Assembly (NCBI GenBank): GCA_965204715.1 | Contig: OZ242009.1 | Location: 1,488,001 to 1,552,000 of the forward strand | From: CATOSP01 sp965204715 | GTDB taxonomy: Bacteria; Chloroflexota; Dehalococcoidia; Lucifugimonadales; UBA3495 | Direction of reading: 5' to 3' | Length of the DNA stretch: 64,000 nucleotides | Shown here: positions 26,677 to 33,701 of the stretch, one piece after another | Layout: the number at the start of each line of letters is the position of its first letter | Position numbering within the stretch: the stretch's first letter is position 1 | Notes under the pieces: generated by a model | What the model saw: the letters and a program-made list of their open reading frames with translations, nothing else | What the model was told of the DNA's origin: nothing | The model's database searches: none | Made by a program: the position numbers and the translations under genes

Positions 26677-29205
26677 CTACCCCACTTCCACCACCGTCAC
26701 GCCCTCGCCGCCGTTGCCTTCACCGCCCTCGTAACCCGAGGCCAGGGGGTGGCGGTCCAGGTACTCCCGGATCGCGCGGCGCAGGGCGCCGGTGCCCTTG
26801 CCGTGAATGATGCGGATGTTCTCCACTCCGTCCAGGGAGGCATTGTTCAGCAGGTCGTCCACGCGCCCCAACGCTTCGTCGACGCGGCACCCGCGCAGGT
26901 CTATCTCCGTGTTGCTCTGCCTGGGGGCCTGCCGCTGGAAGAACACACCGTGCTGGGCCGCGGCCTGGTGCCCGCCCGCCGGACGCTCCAGTTGGTACAG
27001 GGGTACCTTGGCCCGCATCGTGCCCAGCAGCACTTCCACCTGCCCCTCCTCGTCGACCGGCGTGATCACCTCCACCGGACGGGGGATACCCCGGAGAAAC
27101 ACCCGGTCGCCGCTGCCCACCCGCTCCTGCCAGGGGGTGCGCTTCACCTCGATGGGCTGCCATTGGGGCGCGCGCACCTCCCGGGCAACCTCCCTCAGTT
27201 GGGCACGCTGCTCCTGGATGACCTGCCGGTGTTCGCCCGGGGACGGGGCGCGGTCCAACGCTCGCTCGGCGCGGCGCAGCCTGTCCAGCAGGTCGCCGAT
27301 GCTCGCCTGTAGTTCCTGCCGCGCGTCTTCCACCAACTCGGCCTTGCGCGACTCCACATTGGCCAATTGGGACTCGGCTTCGGCCTGCTGCTGGCGCGAC
27401 TGGGCCAGGTTCGCCTCCGCCTGCTGGCGGAGTTCTTCCACGACCCTGCGTTCTTCCTGTAGCTGGAGCAGCAGGTCCTCCGTGGCCTGTTCCACCGGCG
27501 AGATGGCAGAACGGGCCTGCTCGATAACCTGCGGCGGCATCCCCAGGCGGGCGGCGATGGTCAGGGCGTAACTCCGTCCCGGAACGCCCAGGGTAACGCG
27601 GTAGGTGGGCCGCAGCGTCTGCGGGTGCAGGTCCACGCTGGCATTGACCATCCCTGGGGTCTCCTGTACGAACCGGGCCACGCCCCGGTGGTGAGTTGTG
27701 GCTACGGCCAGGGACCCCAGTTCAAGAAAGTGGCTCAGTATGGCCTGTCCCAACGCCGACCCCTCGTCCGGGTCAGTGCTGGTGCCTAGTTCGTCCACCA
27801 GGACCAGCGACTGGGCGGTGGCCTGTCCCATGATGGTCAGCAGGTTCTGGATGTGAGAGCTGAAGGTGGAGAGGGCCTGCTCGATGCTCTGCTGGTCGCC
27901 GATGTCCACGAACACGCCGTCGAACAGGGGCAGCACGGCTTCATCGGCGGGAACGTGCAGCCCGGACTGGGCCATGAGTGCCAGGAGTCCCACCGTTTTC
28001 AGGGCAACCGTCTTGCCTCCGGCATTGGGGCCGGTAATGAGCATCACCGTCGAGGGACTGATGTTATCCGCCGTTCCCCGGCCGGCCGGGGCGGCGTTCT
28101 CGACAGACTCGCCGCCCAATTCGATTGTCACCGGCACCACGTCCGAACCCACCCGGCCCGCCTCCTGGCTGGAGAGCAGCGGGTGGCGCGCTGCCGTCAA
28201 ACGCAGTCTCCGCTCTTCATCCCGCAGGCCGGCCACCCAGGGAGAAACGGCCCGCAGCGCCGAGGAGTATCGCCCCTTGGCCATATCGAAGTCCAACCGC
28301 GAGAGGATGTCCAGGGTCAGCAACAGTTCCTGGCCTACGCGGCTGGTCTGGCTGGAAAGCTGTCGCAGGACCCGTTCCACCTCCCGCTCCTCGGCCAGTC
28401 TAGCCTGTCTCCAGCGGTTCCCAAGCTCGATTGCTCCCATCGGCTCGACGAACACGGTGGAACCGCTGTCCGAGACATCGTGGACTATCCCAGGTACGCG
28501 GGGTTTCATCTCCGCCTTGATCAGCAGCACCAGCCGCCCGTTGCGCTGGGTAATGATGGGTTCCTGGACAACCTCCATGCGCTGGAACCGGCGCAGGTTC
28601 CGCTCCATCGTTTCGTTGAGCCGCTGGTGGACAGCCCGCGATTCCTGCCGCAGTTGGCGCAGGTTCGGGCTGGCGTCGTCCAGCACCTCTCCCGCGGGGC
28701 TGATGGCCGAGGCGATCTCGCTCTCGACAGAGCCGAGGTCGGGAATGTTCCCGGCATAGCCGGACAGCAGTGGGAACTCGTCCCGGTCAGCCAGGCGTGA
28801 CCGGTCGAAGCGTGCGGCCTCCAGGAGTTCCCGGATGTAGTGGAGCTCCTCTCCCCGCAGCAGTCCCCCAAGCAACGCCCGTTGGACCGGCTCCCGGAAG
28901 TCGATGCGTGGCCCGAACTCCAGCGTCCCGCCGCCCTCGATGAACTCCCTGGCTTCGGTGGTCTCCTGCAAGTCGGTGGCTATGCCCAGGTGGTCCTGCC
29001 CCGGCATCAACGCCAGAGCGGTTTCTTCCCCCATGACGGTGCGGGCGTAGGACGCCAGTTGCTGGCGTACCTGGTCAAATTCCAGGAGCCGGACGGCGTT
29101 GGAAAATCTCCGTTGGGCGTCGGTGCCGTCGAGGTTGGTTACGGAGGGCCGCAACGCATCATGCGTCTGGCTGGAAGGCTGCGGGTCTGGGGCAAAGTTC
29201 TGCAT
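26677..29205 (-). CDS. mutS2: MutS2 ATPase/endonuclease with Smr domain
   Basis: 842 residues, full length. Order: N-terminal core (LEFDQVRQQLASYARTVMG) and lever region, ATPase with Walker A ITGPNAGGKTVALKTVG, Walker B LVLVDELGTSTDPDEGSAL and the ATTHHRGVARF switch, a long Glu/Gln-rich coiled coil (about 550-640), a KOW-like segment (GDRVFLRGIPRPVEVI) and a C-terminal Smr domain with EIDLRGCRVDEAL and IIHGKGTGALRRAIREYL. MutS2 lacks the mismatch-recognition domain; it was first described as an anti-recombination protein, and in Bacillus subtilis it acts on collided ribosomes. The gene directly upstream on the same strand encodes a Vms1-like peptidyl-tRNA hydrolase, which favours the ribosome-rescue role. 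Confidence 0.95.
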   Translation of the reverse strand: MQNFAPDPQPSSQTHDALRPSVTNLDGTDAQRRFSNAVRLLEFDQVRQQLASYARTVMGEETALALMPGQDHLGIATDLQETTEAREFIEGGGTLEFGPRIDFREPVQRALLGGLLRGEELHYIRELLEAARFDRSRLADRDEFPLLSGYAGNIPDLGSVESEIASAISPAGEVLDDASPNLRQLRQESRAVHQRLNETMERNLRRFQRMEVVQEPIITQRNGRLVLLIKAEMKPRVPGIVHDVSDSGSTVFVEPMGAIELGNRWRQARLAEEREVERVLRQLSSQTSRVGQELLLTLDILSRLDFDMAKGRYSSALRAVSPWVAGLRDEERRLRLTAARHPLLSSQEAGRVGSDVVPVTIELGGESVENAAPAGRGTADNISPSTVMLITGPNAGGKTVALKTVGLLALMAQSGLHVPADEAVLPLFDGVFVDIGDQQSIEQALSTFSSHIQNLLTIMGQATAQSLVLVDELGTSTDPDEGSALGQAILSHFLELGSLAVATTHHRGVARFVQETPGMVNASVDLHPQTLRPTYRVTLGVPGRSYALTIAARLGMPPQVIEQARSAISPVEQATEDLLLQLQEERRVVEELRQQAEANLAQSRQQQAEAESQLANVESRKAELVEDARQELQASIGDLLDRLRRAERALDRAPSPGEHRQVIQEQRAQLREVAREVRAPQWQPIEVKRTPWQERVGSGDRVFLRGIPRPVEVITPVDEEGQVEVLLGTMRAKVPLYQLERPAGGHQAAAQHGVFFQRQAPRQSNTEIDLRGCRVDEALGRVDDLLNNASLDGVENIRIIHGKGTGALRRAIREYLDRHPLASGYEGGEGNGGEGVTVVEVG

Positions 29206-29293
29206 CGGCGTACTTTAGTCAGTCTGCATTCGCCTCGGCTTGTGCCCGGGGGTGGACTCCTGCATTACCAGCAAAAGCAACTGACCGCGCCTC

Positions 29294-30073
29294 CTAGAAA
29301 CAGACCGGGTACAGGCGCGACTCCCGCAGCAGTTCCGGGACTTGCTCCAGAGTATCACGTTTGGGGTCTCGTATGTTGAGCCTGCGCTGCAGCATGACGT
29401 CCCGGAACTGCCGGAGGTGCGGGCAGACCTTCAGGAACTCTCCCAGCGTGATCCGGTCGCCGCCCAGGATGACGTATTCCAACTCACGGGCATATGGCGT
29501 CAACTGGGCGCGGACAGCCTCGCAGGTCTTGTCGTACATCTTCCGGGCCTGTCCTTCCCGGATGCGCTGGAACCGCCTCTGGGATGTGCCGCCGGCGTGA
29601 TGCTTCCCTTTCACGTAGCGGGCATCGGTCTTGGCCGAGAGGAGCGAGTCGCCCTGAAACACGCCCACGCTGGAGCGGCCCAACCGCAGCAACACCACGC
29701 CGATGGTGTGGTCAGCGTCCATGTTGGCCAGCAGGTGAGACGTATCCCATCCCTCTATGGCCCGCTGCCCGGTCAACGGGAACGGCGGAACAACCACCAG
29801 TCCCTCATTGCCTGAACGCAGCGCGGCCAGACCCGTCTCCGACTCCAGCACCTGGCGGTCCAGCCCCGCCAGAGCATCCCGCCATCCCGTTGCAGCCGGG
29901 CCGAGGCTTCCAAGCCCATCCAACCCGGAACCCGCCGCCAGGTACAGGGATCTGGCTTCATCGCCTGGCTCCGGCGCAAGCAGTTCGAGGAGTCTCCGCA
30001 GGCTGTATCTGCCTATGGGCTGACCGGGCCGGATTTTCAAAGATTGTGTACTCATGTGCAATTGCTGGGACAT
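29294..30073 (-). CDS. Vms1/VLRF1-type peptidyl-tRNA hydrolase
   Basis: 259 residues. The key block is KGKHHAGGTSQRRFQRIREG (residues 156-175), which matches the VLRF1 catalytic loop GG-x-SQ-R-F with the conserved glutamine at Q165. Around it are IGVVLLRLGRSSVGVFQGD and YVILGGDRITLGEFLK, the RNase H-like release-factor fold. Eukaryotic Vms1/ANKZF1 and bacterial VLRF1 proteins free nascent chains from tRNA on split large ribosomal subunits. It lies 88 bases upstream of mutS2 on the same strand and is probably co-transcribed. The start may be 30073 or the ATG at 30055; the SD is poor. Confidence 0.8.
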   Translation of the reverse strand: MSQQLHMSTQSLKIRPGQPIGRYSLRRLLELLAPEPGDEARSLYLAAGSGLDGLGSLGPAATGWRDALAGLDRQVLESETGLAALRSGNEGLVVVPPFPLTGQRAIEGWDTSHLLANMDADHTIGVVLLRLGRSSVGVFQGDSLLSAKTDARYVKGKHHAGGTSQRRFQRIREGQARKMYDKTCEAVRAQLTPYARELEYVILGGDRITLGEFLKVCPHLRQFRDVMLQRRLNIRDPKRDTLEQVPELLRESRLYPVCF

Positions 30074-30278
30074 TGCGGGTAACCAATCAGTTTGATACTA
30101 CCAGTATACGCCTCCCGAGGGTCTGAGGGGCCGCTGTTGCCATCTGCGTCAGGACAATCGCGGCCAATTGCCGGGCGTGGGGCCATTTGCTACACTAGCG
30201 GCGAGTCACATCCGGTCCTGGGGCCGGATAGGCCATCGACAAGCCCTCCATCACAAGCCCGCCATCAGAGGAGTGACC

Positions 30279-30899
30279 ATGATTTACGAAGTACGTACCT
30301 ACACTCTTCAGCCCGGTTCCGTGGCCCAGTTCGAGGAGAACTTCGCCAAGGCTCTGCCTTCCAGGGAGAAGTATTCCAAGCTGGGCGCTTTCTGGCATAC
30401 GGAGATCGGCCCGCTGAACCAAGTCATCCACGTTTGGCCCTACGAAAGCGTGGAGGAGCGCAACGAGATCCGCGCCGAGGCCGCCAAGGACCCCGACTGG
30501 CCCCCCAAGAACCCGCCCGAGATGTACGTGAGCATGTCTTCGGACATCTACATACCCGCTCCCTTCATGCGGCCCATGGGCGGAGACCAGGCCCTCGGCA
30601 ACATCTACGAGATGCGCATCTACCACTATAAGACCGGCTCCATGCCGGAGGTCATCAAGCGCTGGGGCGATGCCATCCCCCACCGGGAGGAGTTCTCCCC
30701 CTGCGCCGGCGCAATGTACAGCGATTTGGGTTCCCTCAACAAGTGGATGCACATCTGGCCCTACAAGGACATGGAGGACCGCAACCGCATCCGTACCGAG
30801 GCCAGCAAGACCGAGCATTGGCCCCCGCCCACCCGCGAGTTCCTGCTGAGCCAGGAAAGCAAGATGCTCGTCCCGTCCTCCTTCTCGCCCATGCACTAG
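30279..30899 (+). CDS. NIPSNAP family protein, two domains
   Basis: 206 residues from ATG 30279 (SD AGAGGAG at 30267-30273). Two NIPSNAP-type ferredoxin-like halves are visible: MIYEVRTYTLQPGSVAQFEE with LNQVIHVWPYESVEERNEIR, and IYEMRIYHYKTGSMPEVIKR with LNKWMHIWPYKDMEDRNRIR. The parallel W-P-Y...R-N-x-I-R ends show an internal duplication. NIPSNAP proteins have no firmly known biochemical role in bacteria; they are abundant in this type of genome. The next gene (NTF2-like) follows after 74 bases. Confidence 0.88.
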   Translation: MIYEVRTYTLQPGSVAQFEENFAKALPSREKYSKLGAFWHTEIGPLNQVIHVWPYESVEERNEIRAEAAKDPDWPPKNPPEMYVSMSSDIYIPAPFMRPMGGDQALGNIYEMRIYHYKTGSMPEVIKRWGDAIPHREEFSPCAGAMYSDLGSLNKWMHIWPYKDMEDRNRIRTEASKTEHWPPPTREFLLSQESKMLVPSSFSPMH

Positions 30900-30973
30900 C
30901 CTTCCCACCGTCTGACACCCTCCGGCGGCGTCACCAGAGCAGCGCCGCCGGAGCGCCCGGAGCAACCCTTCAG

Positions 30974-31366
30974 ATGACCTCAGACCAGGCGGAAATCGAC
31001 GCAGTAAAGGCCGCCAACCAGCGGTTCTACGAGGCTTTCGGCGCTTTGGACATCCAGCAGATGGACGAAGTGTGGGCAGACTCGGAGACCGCCATGTGCG
31101 TCCATCCCGGTTGGCAGGCCCTGGTCGGCTGGGACAACATACGCGCCAGTTGGGCCGGCATCTTCGACAACACCACCCTCATGCACTTCAACGTCCAGTA
31201 CCTGAATGTCGTGGTGCATGGCGACGCTGCCTGGGTCACCTGCATCGAGCATATCAGCAGCGTACTCCAGGGCCGGGCCAGCAACTTCGGCATCCTGGCG
31301 ACCAACATCTTCATCCGCTCCGGCGATGGCTGGCGGATGATCGCCCACCACGCCGCGCCTGGCTGA
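30974..31366 (+). CDS. SnoaL/NTF2-like protein
   Basis: 130 residues. AEIDAVKAANQRFYEAFGAL, then MDEVWADSETAMCVHPGW, LVGWDNIRASWAGIF and NIFIRSGDGWRMIAHHAAPG give the cone-shaped alpha+beta fold of the NTF2 superfamily (SnoaL_3 type). Such proteins bind or convert small hydrophobic ligands; no specific reaction can be assigned. No good SD precedes ATG 30974, so it may depend on the NIPSNAP gene upstream. Confidence 0.82.
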   Translation: MTSDQAEIDAVKAANQRFYEAFGALDIQQMDEVWADSETAMCVHPGWQALVGWDNIRASWAGIFDNTTLMHFNVQYLNVVVHGDAAWVTCIEHISSVLQGRASNFGILATNIFIRSGDGWRMIAHHAAPG

Positions 31367-31615
31367 TAGCTGGCGGTCTCGCCTTCCCCGTCTCAGGCCG
31401 CGCGCTCGGACTTGAGAATCCGCGCCCATGTACCGGCGCGTAGTACCTATGTCCGGCCAGCGCGGGCCCGTCCCTCCCGGCTGCATGTAACCCGTACCCT
31501 CAGTCTGTCTTGTGATGTTCCCCGGACACCATCTCATCACTCAGCCACGCCTTCCGAATGACCAAGAACCAGAAGTTGAGCCAGTCCATCGATCCATCCA
31601 CGAAAGGAGACAGGG

Positions 31616-32833
31616 ATGGTGCAGGAATCGCAGACCTTGACCCAGACCGACAAGAACCTATGGAGCGCCATCGTCTCCGAGGCGATGGCCAACCTGACCT
31701 ACAACGCCTATGCCCACAAGGCGCTGGAAGAGGGTATGCCCGAAGTTGCCCAGGTGTTCCAGGAGGTGGCCGGTGCGGAGACCATCCACGGCCTGAACCA
31801 CCTGCGGGTCGCCGGGGGCGTAGATTCGACGCTGGAGAACCTGCGCACCGTCACCGCCGGGGAAGCCAAGGAGTTCAGCACCATGTATCCCCGCATGATT
31901 GCGGAGGCCCGTGACGAGGGCCGGGACGACGTTGCCGAGACCTTCGCCCTGGCCCTGGGCCGGGAAGCGCATCATCTCCAGATGTTCAGCAACGCCCTGG
32001 CCGCCCTGGAAGCGAAACTCGATGTCGGCGGCGCGTCGCGCTCCGCCCCCGTTGGCGCTGCCGGGGACCCGCAACCCGAAAGGCAGGTCGTCTTCGAGCC
32101 GGGTCTCGACACCTTCGTGAACGCCGCCAGGGAGCTGGACCGGGAGCGTTGGCGGGTCGCGTCCCTGGGTAGGCTGCGGGAGGTGGTGTTCGGGGCACAG
32201 GACGGCATTCTCAGCACCGTTGCCCTGGTGACGTCAGTGGCCGTGGCCCTGGAGAGCCAGACTGCGGTGTTGGTGGCGGGACTGGCTGCGGCTGCGGCTG
32301 GGACTATCTCCATGGCCACCGGCGCGTTCCTGGGTTCCCGCGCCGAGTTGGACGTGCAGCGGGCGGAGATTGCGAAAGAGGCCCGCGAGCTTCAGGAGAA
32401 CCCCGGCGAGGAGTACGCCGAACTGGTCGTAGCCTTCCAGCGGGAGGGCAAGACCTACGAGGAAGCCCGGGCGCTGGCCGATGAGATTTCCCAGGACGAG
32501 GACCTGTGGCTCCGCACAATGGCGGAGAAGGAGCTGGGCATCAGCTTCGAGGAGACCACCAGCCCCGTCAAGGACGCCGGGGTCATGGGTCTGTCTTTCA
32601 TCGCCGCCGCCCTGCTGCCAATCATCCCCCACCTGTTCCTGACCGGGTTTCTCGCCATATCCGTGTCCGTCGCCGCCGCGTTGATGGGCCTGTTCGCCCT
32701 CGGCGCATTCAAGGGTCGCCTGGTCAGCAAGTCCCCGGTGCTGCAGGGTCTGGAAATCCTGGGCATAGGCGCGGTGTCCGCTGCCATAGGGTATGTGCTA
32801 GGCGACTTCATCCCCAGGCTGATAGGCGGGTAG
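31616..32833 (+). CDS. VIT1/CCC1-family metal transporter with N-terminal ferritin-like domain
   Basis: 405 residues from ATG 31616, behind AAGGAGA. Residues 1-130 are a rubrerythrin/ferritin-like four-helix bundle with metal-binding positions in AGAETIHGLNHLR and LGREAHHLQMFSNAL. After a linker, residues about 185-405 form the VIT1/CCC1 membrane domain (LREVVFGAQDGILSTVALV; AGTISMATGAFLGSRAE; then the cytosolic helices EEYAELVVAFQREGKTYEEA; three final membrane helices). It moves Fe2+ or Mn2+; a ferritin-like domain attached to CCC1 is known in bacteria. It sits directly before the Zur-like regulator and the zinc operon, making a metal-homeostasis cluster. Confidence 0.9.
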   Translation: MVQESQTLTQTDKNLWSAIVSEAMANLTYNAYAHKALEEGMPEVAQVFQEVAGAETIHGLNHLRVAGGVDSTLENLRTVTAGEAKEFSTMYPRMIAEARDEGRDDVAETFALALGREAHHLQMFSNALAALEAKLDVGGASRSAPVGAAGDPQPERQVVFEPGLDTFVNAARELDRERWRVASLGRLREVVFGAQDGILSTVALVTSVAVALESQTAVLVAGLAAAAAGTISMATGAFLGSRAELDVQRAEIAKEARELQENPGEEYAELVVAFQREGKTYEEARALADEISQDEDLWLRTMAEKELGISFEETTSPVKDAGVMGLSFIAAALLPIIPHLFLTGFLAISVSVAAALMGLFALGAFKGRLVSKSPVLQGLEILGIGAVSAAIGYVLGDFIPRLIGG

Positions 32834-32838
32834 AATTA

Positions 32839-32907
32839 ACACCCGCCGCCTGTTGCACACAGGAGTAGCCATAACTTGCGGAACACCTTGACTTGTGCGG
32901 CGGGTGT
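32839..32907. repeat. 11-bp inverted repeat after the VIT1 gene
   Basis: ACACCCGCCGC (32839-32849) and GCGGCGGGTGT (32897-32907) are perfect complements 47 bases apart. The loop is long and no T-run follows, so this is not a standard terminator. The right arm lies between the -35 and -10 of the regulator promoter and could block it when folded in DNA or RNA. Confidence 0.45.
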
Positions 32908-32942
32908 CAGTTATGCTTTGGTGTCAATAGATACTTGGACTC
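32888..32942 (+). promoter_or_regulatory. Promoter and possible autoregulatory site of the Zur-like gene
   Basis: TTGACT (32888-32893), 18 bases, TATGCT (32912-32917): five and four matches to the sigma70 consensus. Just downstream, at 32928-32942, TAGATACTTGGACTC resembles the repeated TGATACCCAGTACC units in front of the zinc operon, which suggests that the regulator represses itself. The likeness is partial. Confidence 0.45.
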
Positions 32943-32951
32943 AATAAGGGC

Positions 32952-33404
32952 ATGATGGCTACTCGCAAACGCATGTCGCCCCTGGCGGAACAGATACTGG
33001 AGGCATTGGAAGAACGTGGCTACCGCACCACCGAGCCGCGCCGCTCCGTGGCCCAGGCGGTGGCGAACCAGGACCGTCATTTCACTGCCGAGGAACTGCG
33101 CCAGATGCTACCCGGCCTGGGAAGGGCCACCGTGTTCCGCTCCCTGAAGCTGCTGGTGGACGTGGGGGTCCTGTGCCGGGTCTTGCTGGAAGACGGGGCG
33201 CTCCATTACCAGATGAGCCACCGGGGGCATCACCACCACCTGCTATGCGTCGAATGCGGTGTGTCACAGGACCTTACCGGTTGCGACATCGAGGACCTGC
33301 TTGCCGAGACATCGAACCGCCACGGGTTTGAGCTGAGCGGCCACTGGCTGGAAGTCTACGGACGTTGCCGGAACTGCCGCGCAAAAGAGGCAGTCCCGGC
33401 CTAA
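32952..33404 (+). CDS. zur: Fur-family regulator, Zur-like
   Basis: 150 residues. The winged-helix part shows LEALEERGYRTTEPRRSVAQ and LGRATVFRSLKLLVDVGVL. The C-terminal part has the metal-binding RGHHHHLLCVECG and CRNCR, that is two C-x2-C pairs for structural zinc plus a His cluster. Zur is preferred to Fur or PerR because the next operon is a zinc ABC importer with a repeat operator in front of it; the sequence alone cannot exclude Fur. Start at ATG 32952 or the adjacent ATG 32955. Confidence 0.82.
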   Translation: MMATRKRMSPLAEQILEALEERGYRTTEPRRSVAQAVANQDRHFTAEELRQMLPGLGRATVFRSLKLLVDVGVLCRVLLEDGALHYQMSHRGHHHHLLCVECGVSQDLTGCDIEDLLAETSNRHGFELSGHWLEVYGRCRNCRAKEAVPA

Positions 33405-33423
33405 TTTCTTTTCTGACTCCTAT

Positions 33424-33539
33424 TGATACCCAGTACCTGAATTGGGCATAAGTGATACTCCGTACTGTCATTGGCGATAAATGATACCCAGTACCTTTAT
33501 GGAAATATAATGATACAACATCTTGAAAAATGGCGAAAT
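33424..33539 (+). promoter_or_regulatory. Four 29-bp iterons, putative Zur operator array
   Basis: TGATAC occurs at 33424, 33453, 33482 and 33511, exactly 29 bases apart. Units 1-3 continue as CCCAGTACC, TCCGTACTG and CCCAGTACC, an imperfect dyad GATAC-NNN-GTAcC, and the distal half of each unit is also similar (TTGGGCATAAG, TTGGCGATAAA, ATGGAAATATAA, ATGGCGAAAT). Unit 4 is the most diverged. The array lies between the Zur-like gene and the zinc operon, which fits cooperative binding by a Fur-family protein. Confidence 0.7.
33482..33511 (+). promoter_or_regulatory. Zinc-operon promoter core within the iterons
   Basis: A perfect -10 TATAAT (33506-33511) straddles the border of iterons 3 and 4. 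The -35 region would coincide with the TGATAC of iteron 3 and is a poor match, so activity probably depends on context. A protein bound to iterons 3-4 would cover the polymerase site. The leader to the start codon is about 185 bases. Confidence 0.5.
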
Positions 33540-33701
33540 TGAGTCTGGAGAGCATGGTCTGGCCCCAGAAACCAGGGGCAGCAAGCTGGAGGTGTGAGAC
33601 ACGAAGGTAATCGAGGCTGGGTGGTCCGGGGAGGGTTAAGCCACTCGACGCCGGACTCTCCCTGGGCAGGCAGGAACAGTTTATATGGAGGAGATCTCTG
33701 G

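Noticed and set aside
33424..33539. CRISPR array from 29-bp repeats
   Set aside because: The 29-bp units are directly adjacent and degenerate, without unique spacers, and no cas genes are near. An operator array is the better reading.
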